From contig CABYBP010000017.1 in assembly GCA_902517315.1 (NCBI GenBank), positions 1 to 21,376 of the forward strand: DNA of 21,376 nt. Direction: 5' to 3'. The notes under the pieces were generated by a model. It had not been told where the DNA came from. It ran no database searches and saw only the letters and a program-made list of their open reading frames with translations. Both the position numbers and the translations under genes were made by a program. This DNA comes from an uncultured Alphaproteobacteria bacterium. GTDB taxonomy: Bacteria; Pseudomonadota; Alphaproteobacteria; HIMB59; GCA-002718135. Of the stretch, positions 1 through 6,661 are shown piece after piece. Each line of letters begins with the position of its first letter. The stretch's first letter is position 1.

Positions 1-54
1 TTTTCTTGTTGGAATTTTTATCTATATGCTTGTATTTGCTTATTTCGTAAACAC

Positions 55-477
55 ATGAAAAAAGTTATTATAATTATCTTTTTATTACTACCCAATTTAA
101 GTTGGAGTTCAGATACAACCACGGACTCTGATAATATAACTACTGATGATAATTTATCAAAAATACCTTTTCTTTGTAATGCAGTAGTAAGACAAGAATT
201 CGACACAAATAAAACAATAAGATATGAAGATACTATTGAAAAAGTTGTTTATTATTTTGATAAAGCCAACAAAGAAATAATATTTGAACATGGAATTTCA
301 AACCCTTTAAAAGAAATACAAGAAGACAAATATATATTTGAGCACATCTTTGGTGATTATAGATATAGCACACACCTAAATCGTTATAGTTTGGAGATTA
401 CTAGAAGATTTTTTGAAAAAGACCAAAAGTTGGTACAAACTCTTTATAGCTGTGAAATAATAGAAAGAAAAATCTAA
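55..477 (+). CDS. Putative secreted protein of unknown function
   Basis: I do not recognise this 140-residue protein. The N-terminus has two lysines, then a run of Ile/Leu/Phe and a polar Ser-rich stretch (about residues 1-20), which reads as a Sec signal peptide cleaved near Trp-Ser-Ser. An acidic Thr/Ser/Asp-rich linker follows. The rest alternates charged and aromatic residues as a small beta-rich domain would, with two cysteines, one near the start (FLCNAV) and one near the end (LYSCEI), that could form a disulfide in the periplasm. No clear Shine-Dalgarno precedes the ATG, and there is little upstream sequence to judge the start. It lies in the presumed integrated element left of the tRNA-Gly. 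Its function cannot be named from sequence; that it is a real exported protein is moderately well supported. Confidence 0.6.
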   Translation: MKKVIIIIFLLLPNLSWSSDTTTDSDNITTDDNLSKIPFLCNAVVRQEFDTNKTIRYEDTIEKVVYYFDKANKEIIFEHGISNPLKEIQEDKYIFEHIFGDYRYSTHLNRYSLEITRRFFEKDQKLVQTLYSCEIIERKI

Positions 478-540
478 TTAAATAATGTTGTTAAAAGAAA
501 TCTTAAGAATAAGGTTAGTAAATAAGTAGAACACTTAACA

Positions 541-609
541 ATCTCCTTGGTTGGTGGTAGGATAATCGTGATGAAAATTTACATTATGAAAATTTAAAAA
601 GGAGTAAGA
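541..609 (+). promoter_or_regulatory. Leader with GG-doublet tract and 10-bp direct repeat before the SnoaL-like gene
   Basis: The 132-base gap before the next gene holds a G-rich tract GGTTGGTGGTAGG (549-561), four GG doublets with loops of 2, 1 and 2 bases, which fits a two-tetrad G-quadruplex. It is followed by a direct repeat ATGAAAATTT at 571-580 and 586-595, then a good Shine-Dalgarno AAGGAG (599-604) ahead of the ATG at 610. The G-rich tract stands out in such AT-rich DNA. A regulatory role is inference; only the Shine-Dalgarno is firm. Confidence 0.3.
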
Positions 610-945
610 ATGAATTTAGGAGAACAATATAAAAAAGCTTGGTTTGATTATAAAGATAATATTGATCGTGATACTTTGCCAAGCTTACTAGATGATAAAT
701 TTGAATGGAGATCACTGACAAAAGCTTTTAACGACAAAACAATTGAGTCTAAAGAAGATACATTAGAAACCTTAAAAGGAGTTGATACAATTGCAAGTCC
801 TGAAGTACATTATTCTTCTGATGAAATGTTAATCATGAGTGTGGTGCATGAATGGGATGGGGGTAAAATGGTCATTATGGCTTTCGTTACTTTTAAAGAT
901 GGTAAAGCAATAAAGATGATTTCTGCTAAAGGTGAGCCAGCATAA
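610..945 (+). CDS. Small NTF2/SnoaL-like domain protein
   Basis: This 111-residue soluble protein has the look of the NTF2/SnoaL-like cone fold. An amphipathic N-terminal helix (GEQYKKAWFDYK) is followed by a turn and the motif DDKFEWRS (about residues 28-35). A helix around the KEDTLETLKG segment comes next, and then three beta-strands ending in the C-terminal hairpin VTFKDGKAIKMISAKGEP. Members of this fold bind small hydrophobic ligands or act as small enzymes, and function cannot be read from the fold alone. There is no signal peptide, so it is probably cytoplasmic. The start is well set by AAGGAG five bases before the ATG. It lies between the secreted orphan and the integrase in the presumed integrated element, so it is candidate cargo. 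The gene is confident; the fold is moderate. Confidence 0.75.
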   Translation: MNLGEQYKKAWFDYKDNIDRDTLPSLLDDKFEWRSLTKAFNDKTIESKEDTLETLKGVDTIASPEVHYSSDEMLIMSVVHEWDGGKMVIMAFVTFKDGKAIKMISAKGEPA

Positions 946-960
946 ATATCAAGATCAATT

Positions 961-1019
961 AAAATAAAAAGGGCTAGTGATAGGCCTTACCACTAACCCA
1001 GCTGGCCTATACGCTAGTT
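961..1019 (-). terminator. Rho-independent terminator of the integrase transcript
   Basis: Bases 972-986 pair with 1004-1019 in about 15 pairs, including some G-T wobbles, with a single bulged A at 1011 and a 17-base loop. Read on the minus strand the stem is followed by a T-rich run, the complement of AAAATAAAAA at 961-970. It therefore ends transcripts coming from the integrase and the small ORF behind it. On the plus strand no T-run follows, so it would not serve the SnoaL-like gene well. Confidence 0.7.
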
Positions 1020-1116
1020 ATAAGCCAAGCCAAACAGAATAAATAAAAATTATTACGTGATAAGCAATCCAAAGCTTAATTGGTAACAAGGCTAACCAAA
1101 AAATAAATCCTACCAT
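1018..1116 (-). CDS. 32-residue hydrophobic membrane microprotein coupled to the integrase
   Basis: This short ORF lies directly behind the integrase. A perfect AGGAGG (1121-1126 on the minus strand) sits four bases before its ATG (1114-1116) and overlaps the integrase stop codon (1125-1127), so translation is probably coupled. The product is 32 residues and almost wholly hydrophobic: it starts MVGFIFWLALL, has Pro12, Trp at positions 7, 16 and 29, and only Lys14 and His20 as potentially charged residues. It would form one long or two short membrane helices. Its TAA stop abuts the terminator hairpin, so integrase, microprotein and terminator form one compact transcription unit. I know no family for it. 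Possible roles include a holin- or toxin-like peptide or an accessory of the element, but these are guesses. A chance ORF with an ideal ribosome-binding site at this spacing is unlikely but possible. Confidence 0.6.
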   Translation of the reverse strand: MVGFIFWLALLPIKLWIAYHVIIFIYSVWLGL

Positions 1117-1124
1117 ATTTCCTC

Positions 1125-2129
1125 CTAACTTAATCTTGCTACAACTTTTTTAGGATCTGTTTTGTTGTAGACATTTAATAATATTTTTGGGTTTCGAATT
1201 CCTGACATCAACTGAACCTCTGGTATTGTTAATCCTCGATCCTGTAACATGCTTGTTATCGCAGTGTGTCTTAGGTCATGGTATCGAAATTCTTGAATGT
1301 TTGATTTCTTTAATGCTCTTTGAAATAAATTCTTAAGAGCATCCCTAGTTATTGGAAAAACTTTTCTATCCAATCGCCTTGGCAATTCCTTAAGTATTCT
1401 AACAGCTTTAGGGCTTAGTGGAATCTTTCTAGGGTAACCATTTTTGCTAATTGGGATATGGAGTAAGCTATTTTCAAAATCAATATCGTCATAATGTATA
1501 TTTAGCATCTCTCCTTGTCTGATTGCAGTTTCTAAAGAAAACTCAACACACTTTGTTAGATATGTATTTGGAATTAGAGAGCATCCATAAAGTAACTTTC
1601 TTTCTTCCCAATCTTCTAAGATCCTATCTCTTGGTTTAGCTTCTTGTTCTCTTTTAAAAAAAGAGCAAGGATTGTTGGGTAATTTATAACCCCAATCTTG
1701 AAGCGCAGTAGAAACAACAACACTAATAAAATTAAAATCCTTATTAAAGGTTGCTGATTTAACAACAGCTAATCTTCTATCTCTATAATCTGCCAGGTCC
1801 TTTGTAGATAAAGATAGCAACGTTTTATCTGAAATAGGATCAGTAATAATCTGATCTTTTCTATACTCCTCGTTGCGCCACTGTCTTTTTCTCTTATGTT
1901 TCTTTTCTATGATGTATCTTTTAAACAGATCACCCATAGTTACCTTTGCTGATGCTTGATAGTTATTGAAAGAACCTTGATCTAATTCTCTTTCTGTCTT
2001 TCTCGCCCATTTGATTGCATCTTCTCTAGTGAGAAAACTTTTAGCAATAGGTGAACTACCAACCCTCCTAATTTGAACCTGGAAAGTAGGTGGTTTAGTT
2101 TTATATTTTCGCTTTCTGATCGAAGCCAT
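1125..2129 (-). CDS. Tyrosine-type site-specific integrase
   Basis: This 334-residue tyrosine recombinase would insert and excise a mobile element at the neighbouring tRNA-Gly gene. The basic N-terminus (residues 1-55, MASIRKRKYK onward) looks like the arm-DNA-binding domain of phage and island integrases. Residues about 60-160 form the core-binding helical domain. The catalytic domain shows Arg204 (TAIRQGE), Lys229 in the beta hairpin (ISKNGYPRK), His284 and Arg287 (YHDLRHT) and the nucleophile Tyr321 (LLNVYNK). Where most relatives have Gly-His about ten residues before the Tyr, this one has Gly310-Ile311, so the second catalytic His appears replaced. The start is supported by AAGGAGTG shortly upstream. 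The gene's 5' end faces the 3' end of the tRNA, the usual layout for tRNA-targeted islands. It is full length and looks intact. Confidence 0.92.
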   Translation of the reverse strand: MASIRKRKYKTKPPTFQVQIRRVGSSPIAKSFLTREDAIKWARKTERELDQGSFNNYQASAKVTMGDLFKRYIIEKKHKRKRQWRNEEYRKDQIITDPISDKTLLSLSTKDLADYRDRRLAVVKSATFNKDFNFISVVVSTALQDWGYKLPNNPCSFFKREQEAKPRDRILEDWEERKLLYGCSLIPNTYLTKCVEFSLETAIRQGEMLNIHYDDIDFENSLLHIPISKNGYPRKIPLSPKAVRILKELPRRLDRKVFPITRDALKNLFQRALKKSNIQEFRYHDLRHTAITSMLQDRGLTIPEVQLMSGIRNPKILLNVYNKTDPKKVVARLS

Positions 2130-2229
2130 AATTCACTCCTTTTCTTTCTTTTTCGAAAGCGAAGTGTGACCTATCTGTGACCGACAACTTTTTAGGATTT
2201 ATTGTTTGCGTATAAAACGGCAGAAACGT
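2130..2229 (-). promoter_or_regulatory. Integrase upstream region with tandem TGTGACC repeats
   Basis: This 100-base stretch separates the integrase start from the tRNA 3' end. It contains TGTGACC twice (2165-2171 and 2176-2182), one helical turn apart. Such phased repeats are plausible arm-type sites for the integrase or an excision factor, or an operator for the integrase promoter; this is inference. The Shine-Dalgarno of the integrase lies at its left end. I saw no second copy of the tRNA 3' sequence between position 1 and here. Confidence 0.35.
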
Positions 2230-2304
2230 TGGAGCGGGCGAAGGGATTCGAACCCTCGACTTCAACCTTGGCAAGGTTGCGCTCTACCCCTGAGCTACGC
2301 CCGC
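2230..2304 (-). tRNA. tRNA-Gly (anticodon GCC)
   Basis: On the minus strand the sequence folds as a complete tRNA with its CCA encoded. The acceptor stem is GCGGGCG (2298-2304) pairing with CGCCCGC, there is a D-loop segment AGCTCAGGGGTAGAGC, the anticodon arm is CAACC-TTGCCAA-GGTTG with anticodon GCC, and the T-arm contains GGTTCGAATCC. It reads GGC/GGT glycine codons. Its 3' half is the likely attachment site of the adjacent integrase, and insertion has left the tRNA intact. It follows the crt operon on the same strand by 54 bases. Confidence 0.96.
2233..2275. other. Putative attachment site core in the tRNA-Gly 3' half
   Basis: The 3' half of the tRNA gene, from T-arm to discriminator base, faces an intact tyrosine integrase 100 bases away. 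Integrases of this kind commonly recombine inside tRNA 3' ends. The site is inferred from this arrangement; a direct repeat marking the far end of the element would lie outside the window. Confidence 0.4.
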
Positions 2305-2316
2305 TTAATTTACACA

Positions 2317-2342
2317 ATTATCACTTTGAATTTATAAGTCAA
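2317..2342 (-). promoter_or_regulatory. Possible tRNA-Gly promoter
   Basis: On the minus strand, TTGACT (2337-2342) and GATAAT (2317-2322) lie in the short gap between blh and the tRNA. Each matches the sigma-70 consensus in five of six bases, but the spacer is only 14 bases, shorter than usual. It could let the tRNA be made independently of the crt operon; read-through from blh is the alternative. Confidence 0.35.
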
Positions 2343-2358
2343 TATTTGAGAAAATGAT

Positions 2359-3177
2359 TTATTTAAATCTTTTTCTGTAAATAAGATCAACAAGCAGCAT
2401 ATGAGGGAGTGTTAGTGCGGCTAGTCCAATAAAAATTACTTTTAAAATTGACTCATACAGTGATAAATTTTGAACTAAATAGTAAACAATCCCTAAACCA
2501 CTAATCCAAGAAATTAAAGTAAAAATTAAAGTTGAGTAAATAACAAATTCTTTATTTTTTAAATTCAAATAAATATTTTTAATTAAATGTTTAAGGTGTT
2601 TATAAGTATGAAAGAAACAAAAATATATTGTAAAACTCAGAAGTGGGTCAAAAAAATAAAAGATGGACAAAAGAAATAAAATTTCGATCACTCCTTTTCT
2701 TAGTTTCTTTTCAATAAAAGATAAATAAATAAAATATATTATTAATAATAATGTCACAAAATACGGAATTAAAAAATATTTTTGAAACAAATAAATTCTA
2801 TCATTTGTTAGATATTCAAATATCAAGAATGACTGATTTTCGTTAAAAAATATAATTCCAAAAATAATAGTCATTCCATAAGTAAAACTTACAGAATACT
2901 TGAATTTATTTATTTTAAAGTTTGTCCAATCACATAGACCAAAATGAATAATAGTCATTATAATAAAAATAGTTAACGCAACAATAGGGAAATATAACCA
3001 AAATATTACTACTAAAAAAAATAAAATAAGATAATAAAAGAGAAATTGTAAAAATTGAAACCTATTTTTAAAGCCTACTAATGAGGCAACTGCTCCATCA
3101 AATGAACCATGGGGAAGTCCAATAAAAAAAATTAATAAAAAAGAAATAATATTTAAAATTGAAAGATCAGCAATCAT
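2359..3177 (-). CDS. blh: Beta-carotene 15,15'-dioxygenase, Brp/Blh family
   Basis: This integral-membrane iron enzyme cleaves beta-carotene into two retinal molecules, the chromophore of rhodopsins. The 272 residues are mostly hydrophobic, forming six to eight membrane helices. The family's metal-ligand histidines are visible: His23 (GLPHGSFD), His78 (IIHFGLCDW), and His190 and His194 in FFHTYKHLKH, with a further LPHMLLVD motif near the C-terminus (His259). Length is normal for the family. It is the last gene of the crtI-crtB-crtY-blh operon and starts one base after the crtY stop, so its translation is probably coupled. No rhodopsin gene is in the window; the partner is expected elsewhere in the genome. 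Annotation is confident from motifs plus context. Confidence 0.92.
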   Translation of the reverse strand: MIADLSILNIISFLLIFFIGLPHGSFDGAVASLVGFKNRFQFLQFLFYYLILFFLVVIFWLYFPIVALTIFIIMTIIHFGLCDWTNFKINKFKYSVSFTYGMTIIFGIIFFNENQSFLIFEYLTNDRIYLFQKYFLIPYFVTLLLIIYFIYLSFIEKKLRKGVIEILFLLSIFYFFDPLLSFTIYFCFFHTYKHLKHLIKNIYLNLKNKEFVIYSTLIFTLISWISGLGIVYYLVQNLSLYESILKVIFIGLAALTLPHMLLVDLIYRKRFK

Positions 3178-3178
3178 C

Positions 3179-4261
3179 TTATTTATATATTTCTTTTATA
3201 AAAGGTAGTTTAGGCATGCTTTTAATAATCTTTAGTTTTGTCAATAAATTTGACTCTCCCATCATGAAGCTTTGGAACTCATTTCCATTTAATCTAGATG
3301 CAAGCTTAATAAAAGATTTTCCATTTTCATTATTATTTTTTAAAAAGTTAATAAAAATCTTATCCATTTTTCTTTCTAAAAATTTATGGGTTTTTACATA
3401 ATTTTTATTTGAGTTTTTCAATAACTGTATTTGTTTTATAAGAAATGAAAATGCATACCCTGTTGAAGGTTTGCAAGCACCTCCTCTAATTCCAATATTA
3501 AAAATGTTTGGACTTGGTGAATTTTTTTCTTCTGCGAAGAACATTGGTATAATACCCTTTTCTGTGCCGTTTTCTGTAAATTCTCTAATGTTAATTAAAT
3601 TTAAATAGTCATTTATTTTCTCTTTGTACCAAGAACTCTTAAAAACTTCTTGTGAAAATACTGTAGACTCAACAAGGGCCTGGTTATGACTAAATGGTAA
3701 AATGTACATAAAATGCAAAAGATTTTTTTCTTTAGTAAAGTGCATCAAAGTTAGTTTATTTTCATTAAAAGTTTTATCTTTAACAGTGATATTCATTCCA
3801 AAGAAATGTTGTATCAATTCACCTTTTTTTTCTTTTGTAGATCTTGAATCATATATTTTTTCAGCATAATATTCATTTTTATCGGCTGTAACGATTTTAA
3901 AATAATTTTTTATAGGAAAATATTTAATAACTTTTTTATTTTTTATTTCTAATTTATTTTTTGTTTCTAAACAGTAATTTTTCCACTTTTTAAAACTTAT
4001 TACACAATATGGCTTATCCTTGCTAGAATGTGTTATGCTAATACTATTATCTCCAATAGTCCATTCGTGCCATTTTTTTTCGATTAGATTTTCGTATGGT
4101 TTCATCCACTCAGATAGCCAAAAACCAAAAAAATTATCTCTGTTGTTTATATTTTCATTTTCAAATGCAATAATTGCATTAGCACTATCTCCGTATAGAA
4201 TTTTATTAACACCTAAACCACTGGGGCCCAAACCGATTATAGCAGCTTTATAAATTTTCAT
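3179..4261 (-). CDS. crtY: Lycopene beta-cyclase, CrtY type
   Basis: CrtY cyclises both ends of lycopene to give beta-carotene, using a flavin/NAD(P)H cofactor at the membrane. The 360 residues begin with a dinucleotide-binding motif (GLGPSG, residues 10-15). CrtY hallmarks follow: FGFWLSEW near 45-52, a DSR triplet near 138-140, the FMYILPFSHNQALVEST segment (184-200), GTEKGIIPM (232-240) and IGIRGGACKPSTGYAF (256-271). It is slightly shorter than typical CrtY (about 380-390). Its start overlaps the end of crtB by 14 bases. Its product feeds Blh, the next gene, so the pathway ends in retinal rather than in hydroxylated carotenoids; no crtZ or crtW is seen here. The call is confident. Confidence 0.93.
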   Translation of the reverse strand: MKIYKAAIIGLGPSGLGVNKILYGDSANAIIAFENENINNRDNFFGFWLSEWMKPYENLIEKKWHEWTIGDNSISITHSSKDKPYCVISFKKWKNYCLETKNKLEIKNKKVIKYFPIKNYFKIVTADKNEYYAEKIYDSRSTKEKKGELIQHFFGMNITVKDKTFNENKLTLMHFTKEKNLLHFMYILPFSHNQALVESTVFSQEVFKSSWYKEKINDYLNLINIREFTENGTEKGIIPMFFAEEKNSPSPNIFNIGIRGGACKPSTGYAFSFLIKQIQLLKNSNKNYVKTHKFLERKMDKIFINFLKNNNENGKSFIKLASRLNGNEFQSFMMGESNLLTKLKIIKSMPKLPFIKEIYK

Positions 4262-5126
4262 TTGTTAGACTATCTCTTATTTTTTGGTACTGATAATTCA
4301 TGAGCGGGAGTAAAATAAAAAACAGAAGTGATTTAATGGTAATAAAAAATTTCTCAAAGAAATTTAAATAAGTTCTTTCTCTTAGATATTTTTTTTTAGA
4401 AATAATCTTAATACCTATACCTCTATAGATATTAGCTGCAATGAAGATTCCTAATCTTGAGGAGAAGGGAATATATTTCATACCAGCAAAACCGTTTTCA
4501 TAAAACTTTTCCGATAAATTTATAACCTTTTGAATTGCTTTCGATATTTTCTCATCATTTTCTGAACTTAATTCATTGGGATTATTTATTTGTTTTAAAG
4601 AGATATTAGGTATCCAATTAGCTGGTAAATAAACTCTTTTCATTTTTGAATCTTCATAAACATCTCGTGCTATGTTTGTTAGCTGCATTCCAATACCTAA
4701 GTCAATTGCAGATTTTGCTGCATTTTCATTTTTAACACCTATGATTTTAGACATCATTAAACCAACGGTCCCAGCAACATGATAAGAATATTTAATAAGC
4801 TCCTCCTTATTTTGAATTCTAATTTTTTTCTGATCCAAAATTAATCCCTCCATTAAATCAATGAAAATTGAATTGTTAATTTTATTTTTTTTTAAAAAAA
4901 TATTTACTTTATTGCTTGTATTGTTCTTAATTTCTTCAATTGTTGTTTTTAAATAGAAAGTTTGATCTTCACTATGCTTATCAGCAATATCATCAAAATA
5001 TCTACATATTGAATAGAGAATGCCTGCATTTATTTTTGAACTTTTTGGTAAAAAAAAACTTGCCCAATAAAAGCTTTTACCCTCTCTTTTTAGGTCAGTC
5101 GATGGATTGAGATCCAAATTAGTCAT
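4248..5126 (-). CDS. crtB: Phytoene synthase
   Basis: CrtB condenses two geranylgeranyl diphosphates into 15-cis-phytoene, the first committed carotenoid step. The protein is 292 residues, normal for the family. Both Asp-rich Mg-binding motifs are present: DDIAD (45-49) and, in the segment QLTNIARDVYEDSKMKRVYLP, DVYED (155-159). The N-terminal SFYWASFFLP and the YSYHVAGTVGLMM segment (113-125) are also typical of squalene/phytoene synthases. It starts inside the crtI stop (ATGA overlap) and overlaps crtY by 14 bases, so the three are translated from one message. The GGPP substrate must come from a synthase outside this window, since no crtE/ispA-type gene is present. The call is confident. 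Confidence 0.95.
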   Translation of the reverse strand: MTNLDLNPSTDLKREGKSFYWASFFLPKSSKINAGILYSICRYFDDIADKHSEDQTFYLKTTIEEIKNNTSNKVNIFLKKNKINNSIFIDLMEGLILDQKKIRIQNKEELIKYSYHVAGTVGLMMSKIIGVKNENAAKSAIDLGIGMQLTNIARDVYEDSKMKRVYLPANWIPNISLKQINNPNELSSENDEKISKAIQKVINLSEKFYENGFAGMKYIPFSSRLGIFIAANIYRGIGIKIISKKKYLRERTYLNFFEKFFITIKSLLFFILLPLMNYQYQKIRDSLTNENL

Positions 5127-6604
5127 TTATGTTTTAATTCAGCTTTAATTATATTTTCAACAACCTTAGCTGAAGAAAGAACACCTGGTATACCTGCACC
5201 TGGATGGGATCCTGCGGCAGAAAAATATAGGTTTTTAATTTTATTATCTTTGTTATGATATCTAAACCAAGCTGACTGCGTAAAAATGGGAGCTATAGAA
5301 AAACCCGCTCCGTGCATAGAATTGTAATCGTTTTTAAAATCTTTGGGATTCATCCAGAAAACATCTGTGATACTCTTTTCTAAATCTGGCATAATTGTTT
5401 GTGATAATTCTTTAACTATCTTATTTTTAAGGTTTTCTGATTCAACATCCCAATCAATTTTGCCTTGTAAATTGGGTACTGGGCATAGAACATAAAAACT
5501 ATCACATCCTTCTGGAGCAAATGACTTGTCTGTTGCAGTAGGTCTGTGAATGTATAAGGAAAAATCATCAGATAAAATTTTATTTTTAAATATATCATGA
5601 AGTAAAGATTTAAATCTTTCAGTCATCCAAATAGTATGATGAGCAACATTATGGTATTGTTTTTTCGTACCAAAGAAAAGAACAAAAAGCCCCATTGAAT
5701 ACAATAAGTTTTTTTCTTTTAATACAGGTCTTGTTAAATTTTGTTTATTTAAAAGTTTGGAGTAAACCATTGGTGGATCAGCATTACAAACAACTAGATC
5801 TATATTGGAAATTTCTTCATTGTTTGTTAATATTTTTGTTATCTTATTATTTTCAACAATAAGTTCTTTTGCCTCTGTATTTGTTTTTATTTTAATACCA
5901 CAATCAATCATTAATTGTTTTAGTTCAGATACGATTTTACCAGTTCCACCCATACAAAAAAATACTCCCCATTTTCTCTCTAAATAATGAATCAAAGCGT
6001 AAATAGATGTTGTTGTGTGTGGATCACCTCCAACTAAAAGTGGGTGAATTGAAAATGCTTTTCTAAGATATGGATTTTTTAGATAACTATTTACAAGTTG
6101 AGATACTGTTAAATAACTTTTCAAAATTATCAAATTAGGAATAACTCCTAACATTTTAAAAAAAGAAATAAATGGTTTGTCAGCTAATTGTGTGAACCCT
6201 ACATCAAAAATTTTTTTTGATTGATTCAAGAGTTTAAAATATCCTTTGATGTCTCTGTTATCATATTTGCTTATTTCGTTATTTGTCTTTTCGATAGTAG
6301 AACAATAATCAAAAGTTTTACCATCATGAAAATAATATCTATACCAGGGCTCAAGAGGAACAAAATTCAGATAATCTTCTCTTTTTTTTCCAAATAGACT
6401 AAACAACTCATCAAAAAGAAATGGTGCTGTTATAACTGTTGGCCCAGCATCATGTTTAAACCCATTCACTTCAAAAACTCTTGCTCTTCCACCAAGCTCG
6501 TCTAGTTTTTCAATAATTGTTGTATCATAGCCTAATTTTTTTAGTCTTAGACTAATCGCAATACCGCCAAAACCACTTCCTATAACTACTGCTTTTTTTC
6601 CCAT
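5123..6604 (-). CDS. crtI: Phytoene desaturase (lycopene-forming, CrtI type)
   Basis: CrtI is a FAD-dependent membrane-associated desaturase that converts phytoene to lycopene. The 493-residue protein has the N-terminal dinucleotide motif VVIGSGFGG (7-14), then IIEKLDELGGRARVFE and HDAGPTVITAPFLFDELF, all CrtI signatures. The C-terminus carries the family motif SHPGAGIPGVLSSAKVVENI. Length matches bacterial CrtI. It is the first gene of the crtI-crtB-crtY-blh operon and overlaps crtB by four bases. No Shine-Dalgarno is visible before the ATG. A TACAAT box lies 13 bases upstream, overlapping a 12-bp palindrome, so the leader may be very short. It is divergent from the tRNA-editing gene at 6662. 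The call is confident. Confidence 0.95.
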   Translation of the reverse strand: MGKKAVVIGSGFGGIAISLRLKKLGYDTTIIEKLDELGGRARVFEVNGFKHDAGPTVITAPFLFDELFSLFGKKREDYLNFVPLEPWYRYYFHDGKTFDYCSTIEKTNNEISKYDNRDIKGYFKLLNQSKKIFDVGFTQLADKPFISFFKMLGVIPNLIILKSYLTVSQLVNSYLKNPYLRKAFSIHPLLVGGDPHTTTSIYALIHYLERKWGVFFCMGGTGKIVSELKQLMIDCGIKIKTNTEAKELIVENNKITKILTNNEEISNIDLVVCNADPPMVYSKLLNKQNLTRPVLKEKNLLYSMGLFVLFFGTKKQYHNVAHHTIWMTERFKSLLHDIFKNKILSDDFSLYIHRPTATDKSFAPEGCDSFYVLCPVPNLQGKIDWDVESENLKNKIVKELSQTIMPDLEKSITDVFWMNPKDFKNDYNSMHGAGFSIAPIFTQSAWFRYHNKDNKIKNLYFSAAGSHPGAGIPGVLSSAKVVENIIKAELKHK

Positions 6605-6617
6605 TGTTAATTTTCTA

Positions 6618-6632
6618 ATTGTATTTAAATAC
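6618..6632. promoter_or_regulatory. Palindrome overlapping the crtI -10 box
   Basis: The 57-base divergent gap between crtI and the tRNA-deacylase gene holds a perfect 12-bp palindrome GTATTTAAATAC (6621-6632). On the minus strand its edge forms TACAAT (6623 down to 6618), a good -10 element 13 bases before the crtI ATG. A regulator bound there would block crtI. No clear -35 is seen. Chance palindromes are common in AT-rich DNA, so the operator idea is tentative. Confidence 0.35.
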
Positions 6633-6648
6633 CTTATTTCTTAATAAA

Positions 6649-6654
6649 TATAAT
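6649..6654 (+). promoter_or_regulatory. Perfect -10 box TATAAT before the prolyl-tRNA deacylase gene
   Basis: TATAAT ends seven bases before the ATG at 6662. With the usual six to eight bases from box to transcription start, the message would begin at or next to the start codon, so it would be leaderless. No Shine-Dalgarno is present, which agrees. No convincing -35 is visible. Confidence 0.45.
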
Positions 6655-6661
6655 ATTATTT

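Noticed and set aside
18..206. Minus-strand ORF opposite the secreted orphan
   Set aside because: It lies antisense to a better-supported gene with a signal peptide, and has no ribosome-binding site or family-like pattern.
485..529. 14-codon plus-strand ORF after the secreted orphan
   Set aside because: It lacks a Shine-Dalgarno and is too short to separate from chance.
488..541. Inverted repeat TTGTTAA...TTAACAA around a 40-base loop
   Set aside because: Arms are only 7 bp, AT-rich and far apart, with no T-run after; it does not make a convincing terminator.
1..2129. Second copy of the tRNA-Gly 3' end marking the other attachment site
   Set aside because: No convincing repeat of the T-arm sequence was found by eye; CCTTGGTTGG at 545-554 is too short and poor a match.
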